Below, in pieces: positions 1-9,133 of a stretch of DNA of 64,000 nt (the first letter of the stretch is position 1; each line of letters begins with the position of its first letter). The position numbers were made by a program, and so were the translations under genes. The notes beneath the pieces are model-generated. The model was given only the letters and a program-made list of their open reading frames with translations. It searched no databases and was not told the DNA's origin. Source of the stretch: Methanoregulaceae archaeon UBA467 (GTDB lineage Archaea > Halobacteriota > Methanomicrobia > Methanomicrobiales > Methanospirillaceae); contig DASP01000007.1 of assembly GCA_002503825.1 (NCBI GenBank), positions 129,267-193,266 on the forward strand, given 5' to 3'.

Positions 1-363
1 ACCAGCCCGGTCTATATCGTAATGGCGATTTTCCTTGGATTTGCATCCATTGTCGCCCTTTCGGAGGGTATCCCAGAAGGGGTTGCCGGAGTAGCCGTTG
101 CTGCTGCGCTCCTCCCGCCGGCACTGGTGACGGGCATCTCGGTTGTTCTTTATCCACAGGGATGGGTGGCTGCATTTACGCTCACTCTTCAGAACGTCAT
201 CGGCCTTATGGCCGGCAGTATCACCGGTGCGCTGGCCCTCCAGATCGAACCACGGTCGTACAGTGAACGGCGTGGTGCAAAAACCATCGTTAAAAGAATT
301 ATCTGGCTGCTTCTGGTGCTGATCCTGCTGCTCTTCTTTGTCTCGCTGCTCCCCGGAAGTTAA
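1..363 (+). CDS. DUF389 (TIGR00341-like) membrane protein, C-terminal part
   Basis: The frame is open from base 1, so the gene begins before the window; about 120 residues are visible. Three hydrophobic segments are seen, with a glycine/proline-rich stretch (EGIPEGVAG, LLPPALVTG) typical of the DUF389 membrane domain, and a final segment rich in Leu and Phe just before the stop. The function of the family is not established; some members carry extra regulatory domains that would lie upstream. The stop codon overlaps the stop of the convergent downstream gene by 4 bases, so the two transcripts meet tail to tail. Confidence 0.7.
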   Translation, partial: TSPVYIVMAIFLGFASIVALSEGIPEGVAGVAVAAALLPPALVTGISVVLYPQGWVAAFTLTLQNVIGLMAGSITGALALQIEPRSYSERRGAKTIVKRIIWLLLVLILLLFFVSLLPGS

Positions 364-1478
364 CCCTGAAAAATGCCTTCGTTCATCTCAGGGTTGAGCA
401 GGACTTCATTGGGCAGACCCGACAGCGCCACTGCTGCGAGGGCGCCAATCACCCCTCTCCGCCCGAAAAGTGCAACTTCGTGTTCCGCTGCAACGGATCT
501 CGCATACTCCTCATCAAGATGGGTCGTCCGTGAAAGTATCCCGTAACTTCGGAGCCCTTCCGGGATTCGGAATCCTTTCCTGACAGCCATCCCCCAGTCC
601 GGCGAGAGTGCCTCGTCGCTGATAAAGAGCAGCGCCCGGTCCCTCACCTTCTCAAAAAGGTCGGGTTCAATGGCCATGTTTATATAACTGCATGAATTCC
701 CTGCGGTTTTTTCCGCTATGACCGGATTTAACATTGCAACATAGTGACCTATCGGAAATACGCCTTTCATCCGTCCGAGGTGCTGCAGGAGTGCAAGGGT
801 CAGGGCAAATGTTGCTCCCCCTTCGCTGCTGTCGGTATCGTCAATGCCAATCAGGATATGTGTCAGTGCCCGGGTCCTGACTTCACCCTCGACAATTTTA
901 CCGGTGCGTTTCAGTCTCACCTCGCATACGCCTTCTGCCTGTGACATCATATCGGTCAGCGAATATGCAGGACCCCCGGTGCATCGTATGTGCTGGATGA
1001 TGTAGTCTCCCTCCTGCTCCACACCGGCAATACCCACTGCCGCAGCAGGAAATAGTCCAATATCAATTTCTTTTCTTCCGAGAGAAGCACATTCGTGAAG
1101 GAGCGTCCCATCCCTCCTGACATCGCGCAATACGCCTCCCGCCATTGAATGGTGGTACGAACAGAACGCAGCACATGCCCCGCTTAAGCACTCGTGGTAA
1201 ATTTCCACGCGGTCACCATCGAGGGCGGTAAAGATCCTGCGGCATGCACTTGCCGGAACTGCACTGATCGCTGCGTAACGGGCAGGTATTCTCCCTTTTT
1301 TACCTTCTTTGAGGATGACGCATCCTTCATCGAGAAGGCGGTTAATCCAGTCCTGTGCAGTGCTCCGTGGGACTCCGGCACCTTTCTGGATATCTGTAAC
1401 GGTAAAATAACCGTGGTCAAGAGAACAGGTCCGCATCAGGTGCAGGTATTCCCGTCTCCGCTTGATGACACCATGCAT
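360..1478 (-). CDS. Winged-HTH protein with TiaS/Mmp11-like GIDDTDS domain
   Basis: 372 aa. Residues about 15-75 look like a winged helix (VPRSTAQDWINRLLDEG recognition region, then a wing). The C-terminal half has GIDDTDS at 211-217 followed by a Gly-rich TFALTLALLQ helix, which is the motif of the tRNA-Ile2 agmatinylcytidine synthetase TiaS and of methanogenesis marker protein 11. The middle part is Cys/His-rich (CLSGACAAFCSYHH). It starts 2 bases after hom ends and so is the third gene of the ACT-hom operon. I infer an ATP-binding or nucleotide-sensing regulator; a tRNA-modifying role is not supported because the rest of TiaS is not evident. The family call is moderate. Confidence 0.55.
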   Translation of the reverse strand: MHGVIKRRREYLHLMRTCSLDHGYFTVTDIQKGAGVPRSTAQDWINRLLDEGCVILKEGKKGRIPARYAAISAVPASACRRIFTALDGDRVEIYHECLSGACAAFCSYHHSMAGGVLRDVRRDGTLLHECASLGRKEIDIGLFPAAAVGIAGVEQEGDYIIQHIRCTGGPAYSLTDMMSQAEGVCEVRLKRTGKIVEGEVRTRALTHILIGIDDTDSSEGGATFALTLALLQHLGRMKGVFPIGHYVAMLNPVIAEKTAGNSCSYINMAIEPDLFEKVRDRALLFISDEALSPDWGMAVRKGFRIPEGLRSYGILSRTTHLDEEYARSVAAEHEVALFGRRGVIGALAAVALSGLPNEVLLNPEMNEGIFQG

Positions 1479-1480
1479 GG

Positions 1481-2449
1481 TTATCCCGACAGGAACAGAA
1501 GGTCGCCAATAAGAGCGCTTGCAGTTTCAACTGATCCTGCACCTTTGCCAATCAGGGTGATCTCGCCGGCCATATCGGTCTCCAGGGTAATTGCATTCAG
1601 GCTCCCTTCAACGACCAGGGGGTGTGATTTCGGGATGATTCTCGGCGCGACCCTGAGAATATTCTTTTCCGGCACTGCTTCCGCGATGAGGCGGATCGTA
1701 TGGTCCTGCTCTTCGGCAAGCCTGAGCGCATCAGTGGTAAGCTGGTCGATGCCCGTGATGGAAACATCCTCCAGCTGTGCAGTCCCGTTCCAGATGGTAT
1801 TTGACAGGATCACCAGTTTAATGGCCGTGTCGGTTCCCTTGACATCATATGTCGGATCTGCTTCTGCATAGCCCATCTCCCGTGCCTCCATCAGGGCCTG
1901 ATCATAGGTGAGTCCTTCTGCGGCCATGCGGGTCAGGATATAGTTGCAGGTCCCGTTGAGTATCCCGAGGACTGCCTGGACCTTATTTCCGGCCAGTCCG
2001 TGCTCAAGCATGTGCATGACCGGTATCGCACCGGCCACCGTTGCCTCGTACCGCAACTGGACGCCGTGTTCCCGTGCCATTTCCTTTAAAGAACAGAATT
2101 CCCTTGCGATGGGACCTTTATTGGACGTGACAACGTGTTTTCCGCGGGATAATGCGGCCCTGATAAAAGTCAGGGCAGGCTCGCCGGTCATCGCATTGGT
2201 CGGGGTCACCTCGACAAGTGCATCATAGTCTGCACGTGTGACTACTTCCATTGCCGAAATCGTCTTATCCCCGCAGTAACCACGCTCGTTCTTGGCGGCA
2301 AGGAGCTCTCCCGCACTGATTCCGTTTTTATCAATCAGTGCACTCTTTGAATCTGCAATTCCTGTCACAGTGATGCCAAGATCTTTTTCATCGATCATGC
2401 GGAGGAGTCCCCTCCCGACGGCACCCATTCCAAGGACTGCGATCTTCAT
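1481..2449 (-). CDS. hom: Homoserine dehydrogenase
   Basis: 322 aa. It reduces aspartate semialdehyde to homoserine with NAD(P)H, at the branch to threonine and methionine. A Rossmann motif GMGAVGRG lies at residues 7-14; the catalytic domain shows the conserved NGTCNYILTRM and the ADPTYDVKGTDTAIK stretch. It lacks a C-terminal ACT domain, as in the short archaeal and bacterial form. The gene overlaps the upstream ACT-domain gene by 4 bases, which suggests that the separate ACT protein supplies the amino-acid-responsive control. Confidence 0.92.
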   Translation of the reverse strand: MKIAVLGMGAVGRGLLRMIDEKDLGITVTGIADSKSALIDKNGISAGELLAAKNERGYCGDKTISAMEVVTRADYDALVEVTPTNAMTGEPALTFIRAALSRGKHVVTSNKGPIAREFCSLKEMAREHGVQLRYEATVAGAIPVMHMLEHGLAGNKVQAVLGILNGTCNYILTRMAAEGLTYDQALMEAREMGYAEADPTYDVKGTDTAIKLVILSNTIWNGTAQLEDVSITGIDQLTTDALRLAEEQDHTIRLIAEAVPEKNILRVAPRIIPKSHPLVVEGSLNAITLETDMAGEITLIGKGAGSVETASALIGDLLFLSG

Positions 2450-2949
2450 GACATCTCCTCCAGTGGTTCGATGATAAGGATATTTTTCTGCGTGGCTACA
2501 TCCCGTAAAATATCAAGGGCCTTTTCCATGTCTGTTTTATTCACGGATTTAATCTCGATTTTTGCCGACGAAGGCTGATTAATTGCCGGCATTGCGATAT
2601 TCAATTCTGTCACTTCGGCAAAGCCGGTGCAGTCTATTTTATCAACCGTATCCCCGAGGTCAGTGTGCATCAGGTGCCCGATCAGGATTACGGTCTGCTT
2701 GTACAGCAGGCGTTCCTGCCCGATACGAAGGATATTTACACCCTGTCCTTTTATCAGTGCTATGAGCTCGGGAAGCTTCTTTTCTGAAATCTCGAGGACT
2801 ATCTGTACAGAAAGGATATCGCCGTCGTTTATTTCATCCCGCTGGTGAATGACAGCGATGATATTTCCCCCGACATCCGAAATCGGTTTAAGGGCTGCGA
2901 CAAGCTGTCCCGGTGTGTCCTTCATCTCCAGTTTCATCGATACCCGCAC
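2446..2949 (-). CDS. ACT-domain amino-acid-binding regulatory protein
   Basis: 167 aa. The N-terminus is a canonical ACT fold start (MKLEMKDTPGQLVAAL, then GGNIIAVIHQRD), spanning about residues 3-75; a second ACT-like half follows from about 85 to 160 (IGHLMHTDLGDTV...). It overlaps hom by 4 bases and is the first gene of the operon. Proteins of this kind sit beside hom in many methanogens and are presumed to mediate threonine feedback; the effector is an inference from context. Confidence 0.8.
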   Translation of the reverse strand: MRVSMKLEMKDTPGQLVAALKPISDVGGNIIAVIHQRDEINDGDILSVQIVLEISEKKLPELIALIKGQGVNILRIGQERLLYKQTVILIGHLMHTDLGDTVDKIDCTGFAEVTELNIAMPAINQPSSAKIEIKSVNKTDMEKALDILRDVATQKNILIIEPLEEMS

Positions 2950-3115
2950 GGAACCACCTGATCAGTACTAGGAACTGCCGGGAAGATAAGTCTTTTACAT
3001 TGTAAAAATGCAGCCGTCAGCGGAGCAATATGGCGTTTGTCAGACGCCCCGATCTTTATGGGATTTCCGGCACAGGGAGAGCGCGCCCGCATGAATCCGG
3101 CTGCTGGTTATCAAA

Positions 3116-4390
3116 TCAGATAATAAACATCAGCCAGAGGATTCCAAGGCCGACAGCAACCGTTACCGCCAGGACAAACATACCCAGTTTCAGGAAGTCC
3201 ATAAAGGTGATATGGATCCCTTCCCGCTCTGAAATCCCGAGCACCACAACATTTGCCGATGCCCCGATTGCGGTGCCGTTACCGCCCAGGCAGGCGCCGA
3301 GACTGAGTGCCCACCAGAGCGGGTAGATATCCATCGTTGCTCCAAGGTCTTTTATCAACGGAATCATCGCTGCGGTCAGGGGGATATTGTCAACGATGGC
3401 TGAAGCTATGGCCGAGAACCAGACGACGAGAATCATGGCCTCTCCTGTCGAATTCACATGTCCCACCATCATGGTAGCGATGTCAGCGATGACCCCTGTC
3501 TCGACCAGTGCGCCTACCACGATAAAAAGCCCGCCAAAGAAGAAAAGGGCAGGCCATTCGATCTTTTCAAGGATCATTTCAGGTGACTCGCGGCTCCAGA
3601 ACAGAATGATTGCCGCCCCGATCAGGGCCACTTCGGCGGGTTCCAGGCCGAGGACACCGTGGAAGAAGAACATTACAATGACCAGCAGGATAGTAATAAT
3701 CGACTTTTTGAAGAGCGCAAGGTCCTGGATGGCCGCCTTTTCGTCGAGGCTGTCAAGGGCCCGCGCGATTACCTCCTGTTCATGCTTCTCGACTTTTAAG
3801 CTCCTGCCATAGATCAGGTAGAGCATGACGATCATTATGACCATATCTACAAGGACAATCGGCCCCATAATCATGAGAAATTCATTAAATGTAAGACCTG
3901 CCGCCGATGCGATCATGATGTTCGGCGGGTCGCCGATGAGCGTTGCCATCCCACCCACGTTCGAGGCAAATATCTCTGCGATAAGATAGGGGATAGGATT
4001 GAGCTTCATCAGTTTTGCAATAGTGAGCAGCATCGGCGTCAGGAGCAGCACTGTCGTTACATTGTCAAGAAATGCACTGGCGATGGCAGTAACGATGGAG
4101 AAGAGGATCAGGACACGGATTGGATTCCCTTTCGCAACTTTTGCTGTTCTTATTGCAATATATTCAAAAAGACCGCTGTTACGGGCTGTATTGACAATGA
4201 TCATCATACCCATCAGAAGGAAGATGGTGCCAAAATCGAGATATTCAAGGAGGTGTTCCCAGGGCACAATTCCAAGGAAGACGATGATTGCGGCGCCAAT
4301 CATCGCGGCTACCGCCCTGTGGATTCGTTCGTCGACGATCAGGATATAGGTAAAAAGAAAGACGAATACTGCAACAATTTCCCAGTACAT
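3116..4390 (-). CDS. ArsB/NhaD-type ion transporter
   Basis: About 424 aa with 11-12 predicted membrane segments. The paired motifs SAFLDNVTTVLLLTP and AIVDNIPLTAAMIPL, and the GDPPNIMI loop, are the signature of the ArsB/NhaD (ion transporter) superfamily. The substrate (arsenite, Na+/H+ or a dicarboxylate) cannot be read from sequence. I chose the ATG at 4390 because a GGTG ribosome site lies 5 bases upstream; a GTG at 4399 would overlap that site. It follows the Usp-like gene directly, with no gap, so the two are likely co-expressed. It is not close to the ars cluster at 30-34 kb. Confidence 0.85.
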   Translation of the reverse strand: MYWEIVAVFVFLFTYILIVDERIHRAVAAMIGAAIIVFLGIVPWEHLLEYLDFGTIFLLMGMMIIVNTARNSGLFEYIAIRTAKVAKGNPIRVLILFSIVTAIASAFLDNVTTVLLLTPMLLTIAKLMKLNPIPYLIAEIFASNVGGMATLIGDPPNIMIASAAGLTFNEFLMIMGPIVLVDMVIMIVMLYLIYGRSLKVEKHEQEVIARALDSLDEKAAIQDLALFKKSIITILLVIVMFFFHGVLGLEPAEVALIGAAIILFWSRESPEMILEKIEWPALFFFGGLFIVVGALVETGVIADIATMMVGHVNSTGEAMILVVWFSAIASAIVDNIPLTAAMIPLIKDLGATMDIYPLWWALSLGACLGGNGTAIGASANVVVLGISEREGIHITFMDFLKLGMFVLAVTVAVGLGILWLMFII

Positions 4391-4399
4391 CAGATACAC

Positions 4400-4942
4400 C
4401 TAGTATATTACGACAGAGCGTTCCGTTCGCCGGCCTATATGAGACACGGTGGGAGAGAGCGGGATACTTTCACTGCCCGGGGCCCCATATGCCCTTGAGA
4501 GTGCAACAAGATCATGTTCGCGGGACATCCTCAGCACATCTTCGGTTTTTGAACCTGAGAAGAGGCTTTTCTGTACAGATAGTCCTTTTAATTCAAGTTT
4601 ATTGGCAAAGATATCAAGCAGACCTCTCCCGAAGTCTTCTTTCTTCCTGATAAATTCCGATTTCCGTTCTTGTCCAACCATTTCGCCGATTATATCCTCA
4701 GTCCGGCGATCGATGATATAGACCAGGTGAACCCGTGCCCCGTAGGCAGAGAGGAGTTCTGTCAGTTTGTCAGGGAGATCTTTTACAAAAATATCTACCG
4801 GAATAAGGACAGATGTGACAGGTGCGACCTTCATCTCCTCCTCACTCACCAGGAAATCAGAGTACTCGGTACGGATTGCTTCATACCTCGATCCGACAAG
4901 ATCCTTGAATTTTCTCTGGATGAGTGAAGAGTAATATCCCAT
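4400..4942 (-). CDS. UspA-like universal stress family protein
   Basis: About 180 aa from the ATG at 4942, which has GAGGT 6-7 bases upstream; in-frame ATGs at 4960 and 4975 lack such a site. The core VTSVLIPVDIF opens a Usp fold, with HLVYIID and a C-terminal segment (SIPLSPTVSHIGRRTERSVVIY) resembling the Usp phosphate-binding end, although the usual G-x2-G-x9-G motif is not clear. It runs straight into the ArsB/NhaD gene, so I infer a regulatory partner of that transporter. Confidence 0.65.
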   Translation of the reverse strand: MGYYSSLIQRKFKDLVGSRYEAIRTEYSDFLVSEEEMKVAPVTSVLIPVDIFVKDLPDKLTELLSAYGARVHLVYIIDRRTEDIIGEMVGQERKSEFIRKKEDFGRGLLDIFANKLELKGLSVQKSLFSGSKTEDVLRMSREHDLVALSRAYGAPGSESIPLSPTVSHIGRRTERSVVIY

Positions 4943-5073
4943 ATAGAAACCTCGTAACATCTTGCGGGTGTGCATAAAAAAAAGTTTGTATTTCCCGCTT
5001 CCGGCATAATACCGGTTTGTACGTCAGCCCGGGCCTGACTGGGATCGCATAGAAGAAAAATTTGTGCAATGGC

Positions 5074-7143
5074 CTATTCCTGACCGATCCCGTAATATTT
5101 CCTGATAAATTCGCGAATTTTCTCGGATTCGATCCAGCCTTTGTCCAGCTGGTTGATCGTCCTGTCGATCTCCCGGGCCTGGTAATGGATTTTTTGGAAA
5201 ATCTCGCCACCCTCAAGGTCGGCAATCCCGACGATTACCTGCATGGGGTTCCTGATATGATCCCCTAGGATTGCAAACTGCTCGATATTCTTCTCAATCT
5301 GCTGATAGGCAATCTTTTTCTCGGCCTCGATCTTCTTTTGGAGGGTGATATTACGCATGATTGTCCCTACGCGGGTCACGACCCCGTCCTCAAATACCGG
5401 GATTTTCCGAGTTTCAAATATATAGTCCTTCCCGCCGATATGATACTCGTCGGCTGTAATCAGGACTTCGCCGGATGAGAAAACCATGCGGAACTCGGCT
5501 GATAACTCCCCTTTAACGCAGGGCAACACTTCATCGATTGATTTTCCAATAATATCCCCCCTGATCCCGAGCCGGTTAAGCCATCGCCGGAATTTTGAGT
5601 TGACAAGCACCACATTCAGTTCCGAATCAACAAGGTAAATGCCGTCACTCATTGCATCGATGGTGGTCTTATATTGCTCTTTTGACGCATTCAATGCATC
5701 TTCAGCTTTTTTCCATTCTGTAATGTCGGTCAGGACCGCAAGGACCGCAGGTTCCTCCCGGAACGTGATGGACGTCGCACTGATGAACACATTCCTTCTC
5801 GGTGTCGTAGTGCCCCCGATAATAATCTCGTATGGTTCCACCTCCTCTCCCAGGTGTCTCCTCGTAGAATTCTGGAAGACGAGATCCTGTGATTCAGGGG
5901 CGATAAAATCCATAACAGGCATATTTACCATCTCGGAGGCCTGTTTCCCAATGACACCTGCTGCTGCCGGGTTAGCATACAGGATCCGGTCATTTGCATA
6001 GACGATTACATAGTCCGGGAGATTGTCCACCAGTTTCCTGTACCGCTCCTCGCTCTCGTCAAGTGCACGGTGCGAGAGTTTCTCTTCGGTGATATCAGTA
6101 AATACTCCTTCGATATACCCTTTTTCCGGAAATATACGTGCCCAGTACCTGGCCCAGATATACGTGCCGTCCCTCTTTGTAAACCTGGCCTCAAAATTCG
6201 AGACGGTCGTATATTTCATCAGTTCTTCAACGAGATATTCCCGGGTACCGTGATCCACATAATGCTGGCTGAAGCGGAACTCCTGGAGGTAACTCTCTAC
6301 ATTATTGTACCCGAACATATGCGCCATCTGCTCATTTGCTTCGAGGACTTTCCCGTCATGGACACGGCTCCTGACAAGCCCGACGAGGGCGTTGTTATAT
6401 AGTCCATGGTAGCGCTCCTTGCTCTCTTTTAACGCCTCTTCGGCACTTTTCCGTTCACTGATATCGATAATGGTAAAGACAACCATGTTATCGGGGAGCG
6501 TGCCTGCCGACATAACCACATAAATCCCGCTCCCGTCTTTTTTTACCATCCTCGATTCGAAATCCGAGACCGTTCCTGAAATATTCACCAGGCTCCGGAA
6601 ACGGCCGTATTCTTCAGGGTCAATCCAGATATCATCCAGTGGTGCGCCAAGGAGGTCTCTCACGCGGTATCCCAGGAGATCCGCACCACGCTGGTTCACT
6701 TCCTCTATGACCTGGTGGGTGGGATAGGTCCGTATTAAGAACACCCCGGCCTCTGAATAATCAAAGAGACCATGGTAACGGTCTTCCTGTTCCTTCAGGT
6801 TGCTTGAGAGAGATGCAACAATAACACCGATCGCAACAAGTACATAAAATCGTGCCGTCGCCGAAGTGATTGAATCCACGTCCGGGTACGTCATGAGATA
6901 CACCATTGCAAGGTAGGCCATACCCACCGCAACAGAAAAGATGATCCCCCTTCGCGGAAACCAGTAGGCAGCGATCACAATCGGAATGTAAAAGAGATGC
7001 GGAGTAACCCCGGAAAGGCCCCTGATAAGACCGAGATAGTTCAGGAGAAACGAAAAGATCGTGGTGACGGCCAGGATAAATATCCACACGTTTTTCCGGC
7101 CCAGAATTTTAGATAGTGTTTCCCCGATGCCACCCCGGTTCAA
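5074..7143 (-). CDS. Membrane PAS sensor protein without an ATPase domain
   Basis: 689 aa. Four membrane segments lie within residues 18-115. Four PAS domains follow (about 120-235, 240-360, 365-480 and 485-610), several ending in the PAC-type 'DISERK' or 'DITEEK' boundary. The last 80 residues hold a HisKA-like helix (ILGDHIRNPMQVIVG) but there is no N-box or G-box HATPase domain before the stop. It overlaps the upstream kinase gene by 4 bases. I infer a sensor that either is phosphorylated by, or dimerises with, the kinase encoded upstream, or acts without phosphotransfer. Confidence 0.82.
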   Translation of the reverse strand: MNRGGIGETLSKILGRKNVWIFILAVTTIFSFLLNYLGLIRGLSGVTPHLFYIPIVIAAYWFPRRGIIFSVAVGMAYLAMVYLMTYPDVDSITSATARFYVLVAIGVIVASLSSNLKEQEDRYHGLFDYSEAGVFLIRTYPTHQVIEEVNQRGADLLGYRVRDLLGAPLDDIWIDPEEYGRFRSLVNISGTVSDFESRMVKKDGSGIYVVMSAGTLPDNMVVFTIIDISERKSAEEALKESKERYHGLYNNALVGLVRSRVHDGKVLEANEQMAHMFGYNNVESYLQEFRFSQHYVDHGTREYLVEELMKYTTVSNFEARFTKRDGTYIWARYWARIFPEKGYIEGVFTDITEEKLSHRALDESEERYRKLVDNLPDYVIVYANDRILYANPAAAGVIGKQASEMVNMPVMDFIAPESQDLVFQNSTRRHLGEEVEPYEIIIGGTTTPRRNVFISATSITFREEPAVLAVLTDITEWKKAEDALNASKEQYKTTIDAMSDGIYLVDSELNVVLVNSKFRRWLNRLGIRGDIIGKSIDEVLPCVKGELSAEFRMVFSSGEVLITADEYHIGGKDYIFETRKIPVFEDGVVTRVGTIMRNITLQKKIEAEKKIAYQQIEKNIEQFAILGDHIRNPMQVIVGIADLEGGEIFQKIHYQAREIDRTINQLDKGWIESEKIREFIRKYYGIGQE

Positions 7144-9104
7144 TGCTCGATTCCCCCTTTATCAAGACGTGTACTTCTTTGAAGTGTAAAATGTATCGAA
7201 GCTCCCGTTTCAGGTGAGCCGGGAATGCGATCGTCTGCCCACACCCTTCCGCCATAGCGTTCAACGAGTGTCTTTACGATATAGAGACCCAGTCCCTTTC
7301 CACGTGCACCCTGCGATCCCCGCTCGAATCTCCTGAATATGCGTGTTTTCATCTCATCCCCTATTCCAGGGCCGGTATCGCTGATGATCACTTCGACTCT
7401 CTTTTCACTGGTTAAAACGCTTATTGATACGCTGACCCCGGGACCTCCGAATTTTATGCTGTTCCCGATAACATTCGTAAATACTTCGGTCAGAAGTCCG
7501 TCTGCCATTACCCGTGCACCGGAGGGCTCGAACACAATGGCACATTGCGGAAAGAGTTTAATTTCCTTTTCGATAATGGCATCAAGGTCTATTTCTCTAT
7601 TCTCATATGCCTCGTCATGGATCTTCCTGATAGTCTCGACATTTGTCACGATACTGATATTCTTTGCGACAGCCTCTGAAACCCGGCTTATAATCTCCTT
7701 TTCCGGGCCTGAAATGGTCTCATCAAGCAGGCCGGTGTACCCGAGGAGTATTGTGTTGACATTTGAGATGTCGTGGGTAAGAATGTCAAGGTAGAGATTT
7801 GCTTTCCTGTTCGCTTCTGCCAGCTTCTCGTAAAGAATGAGTTTTGTCGCGGCTCCGGCAATTTCCCTGCCGATGGCCCCAATTATCTCCAAAACGTCCT
7901 GACCGGGCCGGTCCCCGGGCTCCCCTCCGGCAACGACGATCCCGAGGAGTCCGGTATCTCCGGTGAGAGGAGCGATTACAATGCAGCCGGCCGATATCTG
8001 TTTCAGCTCCTCCGGGATATCGTTCCTGGTGCAGATACATACCGGGGTCCCGCATGCAAGATCTGCATAATACGGGAGCGAATCAAGTGCAATTCCGTTG
8101 CCTGTTCCTGCAGTTTCATTGCCTGTACCCCGGACAGGGACTAATTCCGCCACACCGGGTTTATTTTTTACAAGGAATGCAGATCCTGACACGAACCCGA
8201 GAAGGTCAATGGTTTTTTTCACCGTCTCTTCGAGAAGGTTTTCAAGGTCGGGAGCAGTCGTGGCGAGGCTGATAATCCCGTTGATTGCCACCAGATGGGA
8301 ATTCCTGCGTAATATCTCCTCTTCTGCCTTTTTTTCCCGGGTGATGTCGCGGCCGACGGACTGGAATTCCCTGATTGTGCCATCACCTGAGAATAATGCC
8401 CTGTCGCTCCATTTCTGCCACCTTATACTGCCGTCAGGCATAATTATCCTGTGCTCAATGCTTCCTGACGGGTTTGACCTGGTGAAGGAGGTAAAATGCG
8501 CTTTTAGCACCGGGACATCCTCGCGCGGTATCCGGGGCCGAAATGGCTGCCCTACAATTTCATCTCTTTTTTTCCCGAAATACCTGCAATACGCATCGTT
8601 CACATAGAGGTGTACTCCCTCCGGGCGGAACCTGCAGATAAATTCTGTCTGAAACTCGACGATATTCCGGAACAGACCAGAAATCGGACTCTTTAATATT
8701 TTCGCTCCCCTTATAATGCCGCGAATTTCAGATAAGGCGGGTATCGTATCGGGCCGTTTTATATAAACGGAAATAAACCTCTCTTCGCCAGCCCGGGGGG
8801 GGGCAACAGGAAGGCCGGGTTTTATTTCTGAAACTGCGATTAATAGTGCCGTAACGCCGTCATTTAAGAGAACTTTAAAGAAACGGGGGCAATCCATTCC
8901 TTCGCCATCGCCGCAGATGACGACGTCGGGGGTATTCACCCTGATGAAGCTGCCAGCGATATCAGTTGATGTGCAGGTTATTACTCTTACCAGTGGATCA
9001 TCTTCGAAGAAGCGGGCGGCGTCCGATAAAAATTCAGGGTCCGTATGAACCAGCACGGCAAGTATCATATCTGTCACGGTTCGTTTCTTTCGTTCCAGGC
9101 GCAC
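7140..9104 (-). CDS. PAS-GAF sensor histidine kinase with pseudo-receiver
   Basis: 654 aa from a GTG at 9104; an in-frame ATG at 9068 is also possible. Order: receiver-like fold (about 12-130), PAS (about 140-260), GAF (about 275-420), phosphoacceptor helix with LDILTHDISN, then HATPase with EVFTNVIGNSIKF, DTGPGIG and GKGLGLYIV. In the receiver-like part the strand that should end in the phospho-Asp reads PDVVICGDGEG, so the usual Asp position is Gly; it may not be phosphorylated. No membrane segment is evident, so it is probably cytoplasmic. The downstream sensor overlaps it by 4 bases. Confidence 0.82.
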   Translation of the reverse strand: MRLERKKRTVTDMILAVLVHTDPEFLSDAARFFEDDPLVRVITCTSTDIAGSFIRVNTPDVVICGDGEGMDCPRFFKVLLNDGVTALLIAVSEIKPGLPVAPPRAGEERFISVYIKRPDTIPALSEIRGIIRGAKILKSPISGLFRNIVEFQTEFICRFRPEGVHLYVNDAYCRYFGKKRDEIVGQPFRPRIPREDVPVLKAHFTSFTRSNPSGSIEHRIIMPDGSIRWQKWSDRALFSGDGTIREFQSVGRDITREKKAEEEILRRNSHLVAINGIISLATTAPDLENLLEETVKKTIDLLGFVSGSAFLVKNKPGVAELVPVRGTGNETAGTGNGIALDSLPYYADLACGTPVCICTRNDIPEELKQISAGCIVIAPLTGDTGLLGIVVAGGEPGDRPGQDVLEIIGAIGREIAGAATKLILYEKLAEANRKANLYLDILTHDISNVNTILLGYTGLLDETISGPEKEIISRVSEAVAKNISIVTNVETIRKIHDEAYENREIDLDAIIEKEIKLFPQCAIVFEPSGARVMADGLLTEVFTNVIGNSIKFGGPGVSVSISVLTSEKRVEVIISDTGPGIGDEMKTRIFRRFERGSQGARGKGLGLYIVKTLVERYGGRVWADDRIPGSPETGASIHFTLQRSTRLDKGGIEH

Positions 9105-9133
9105 CTGACTCTGGTTTCTCTCATAACAAAAAC

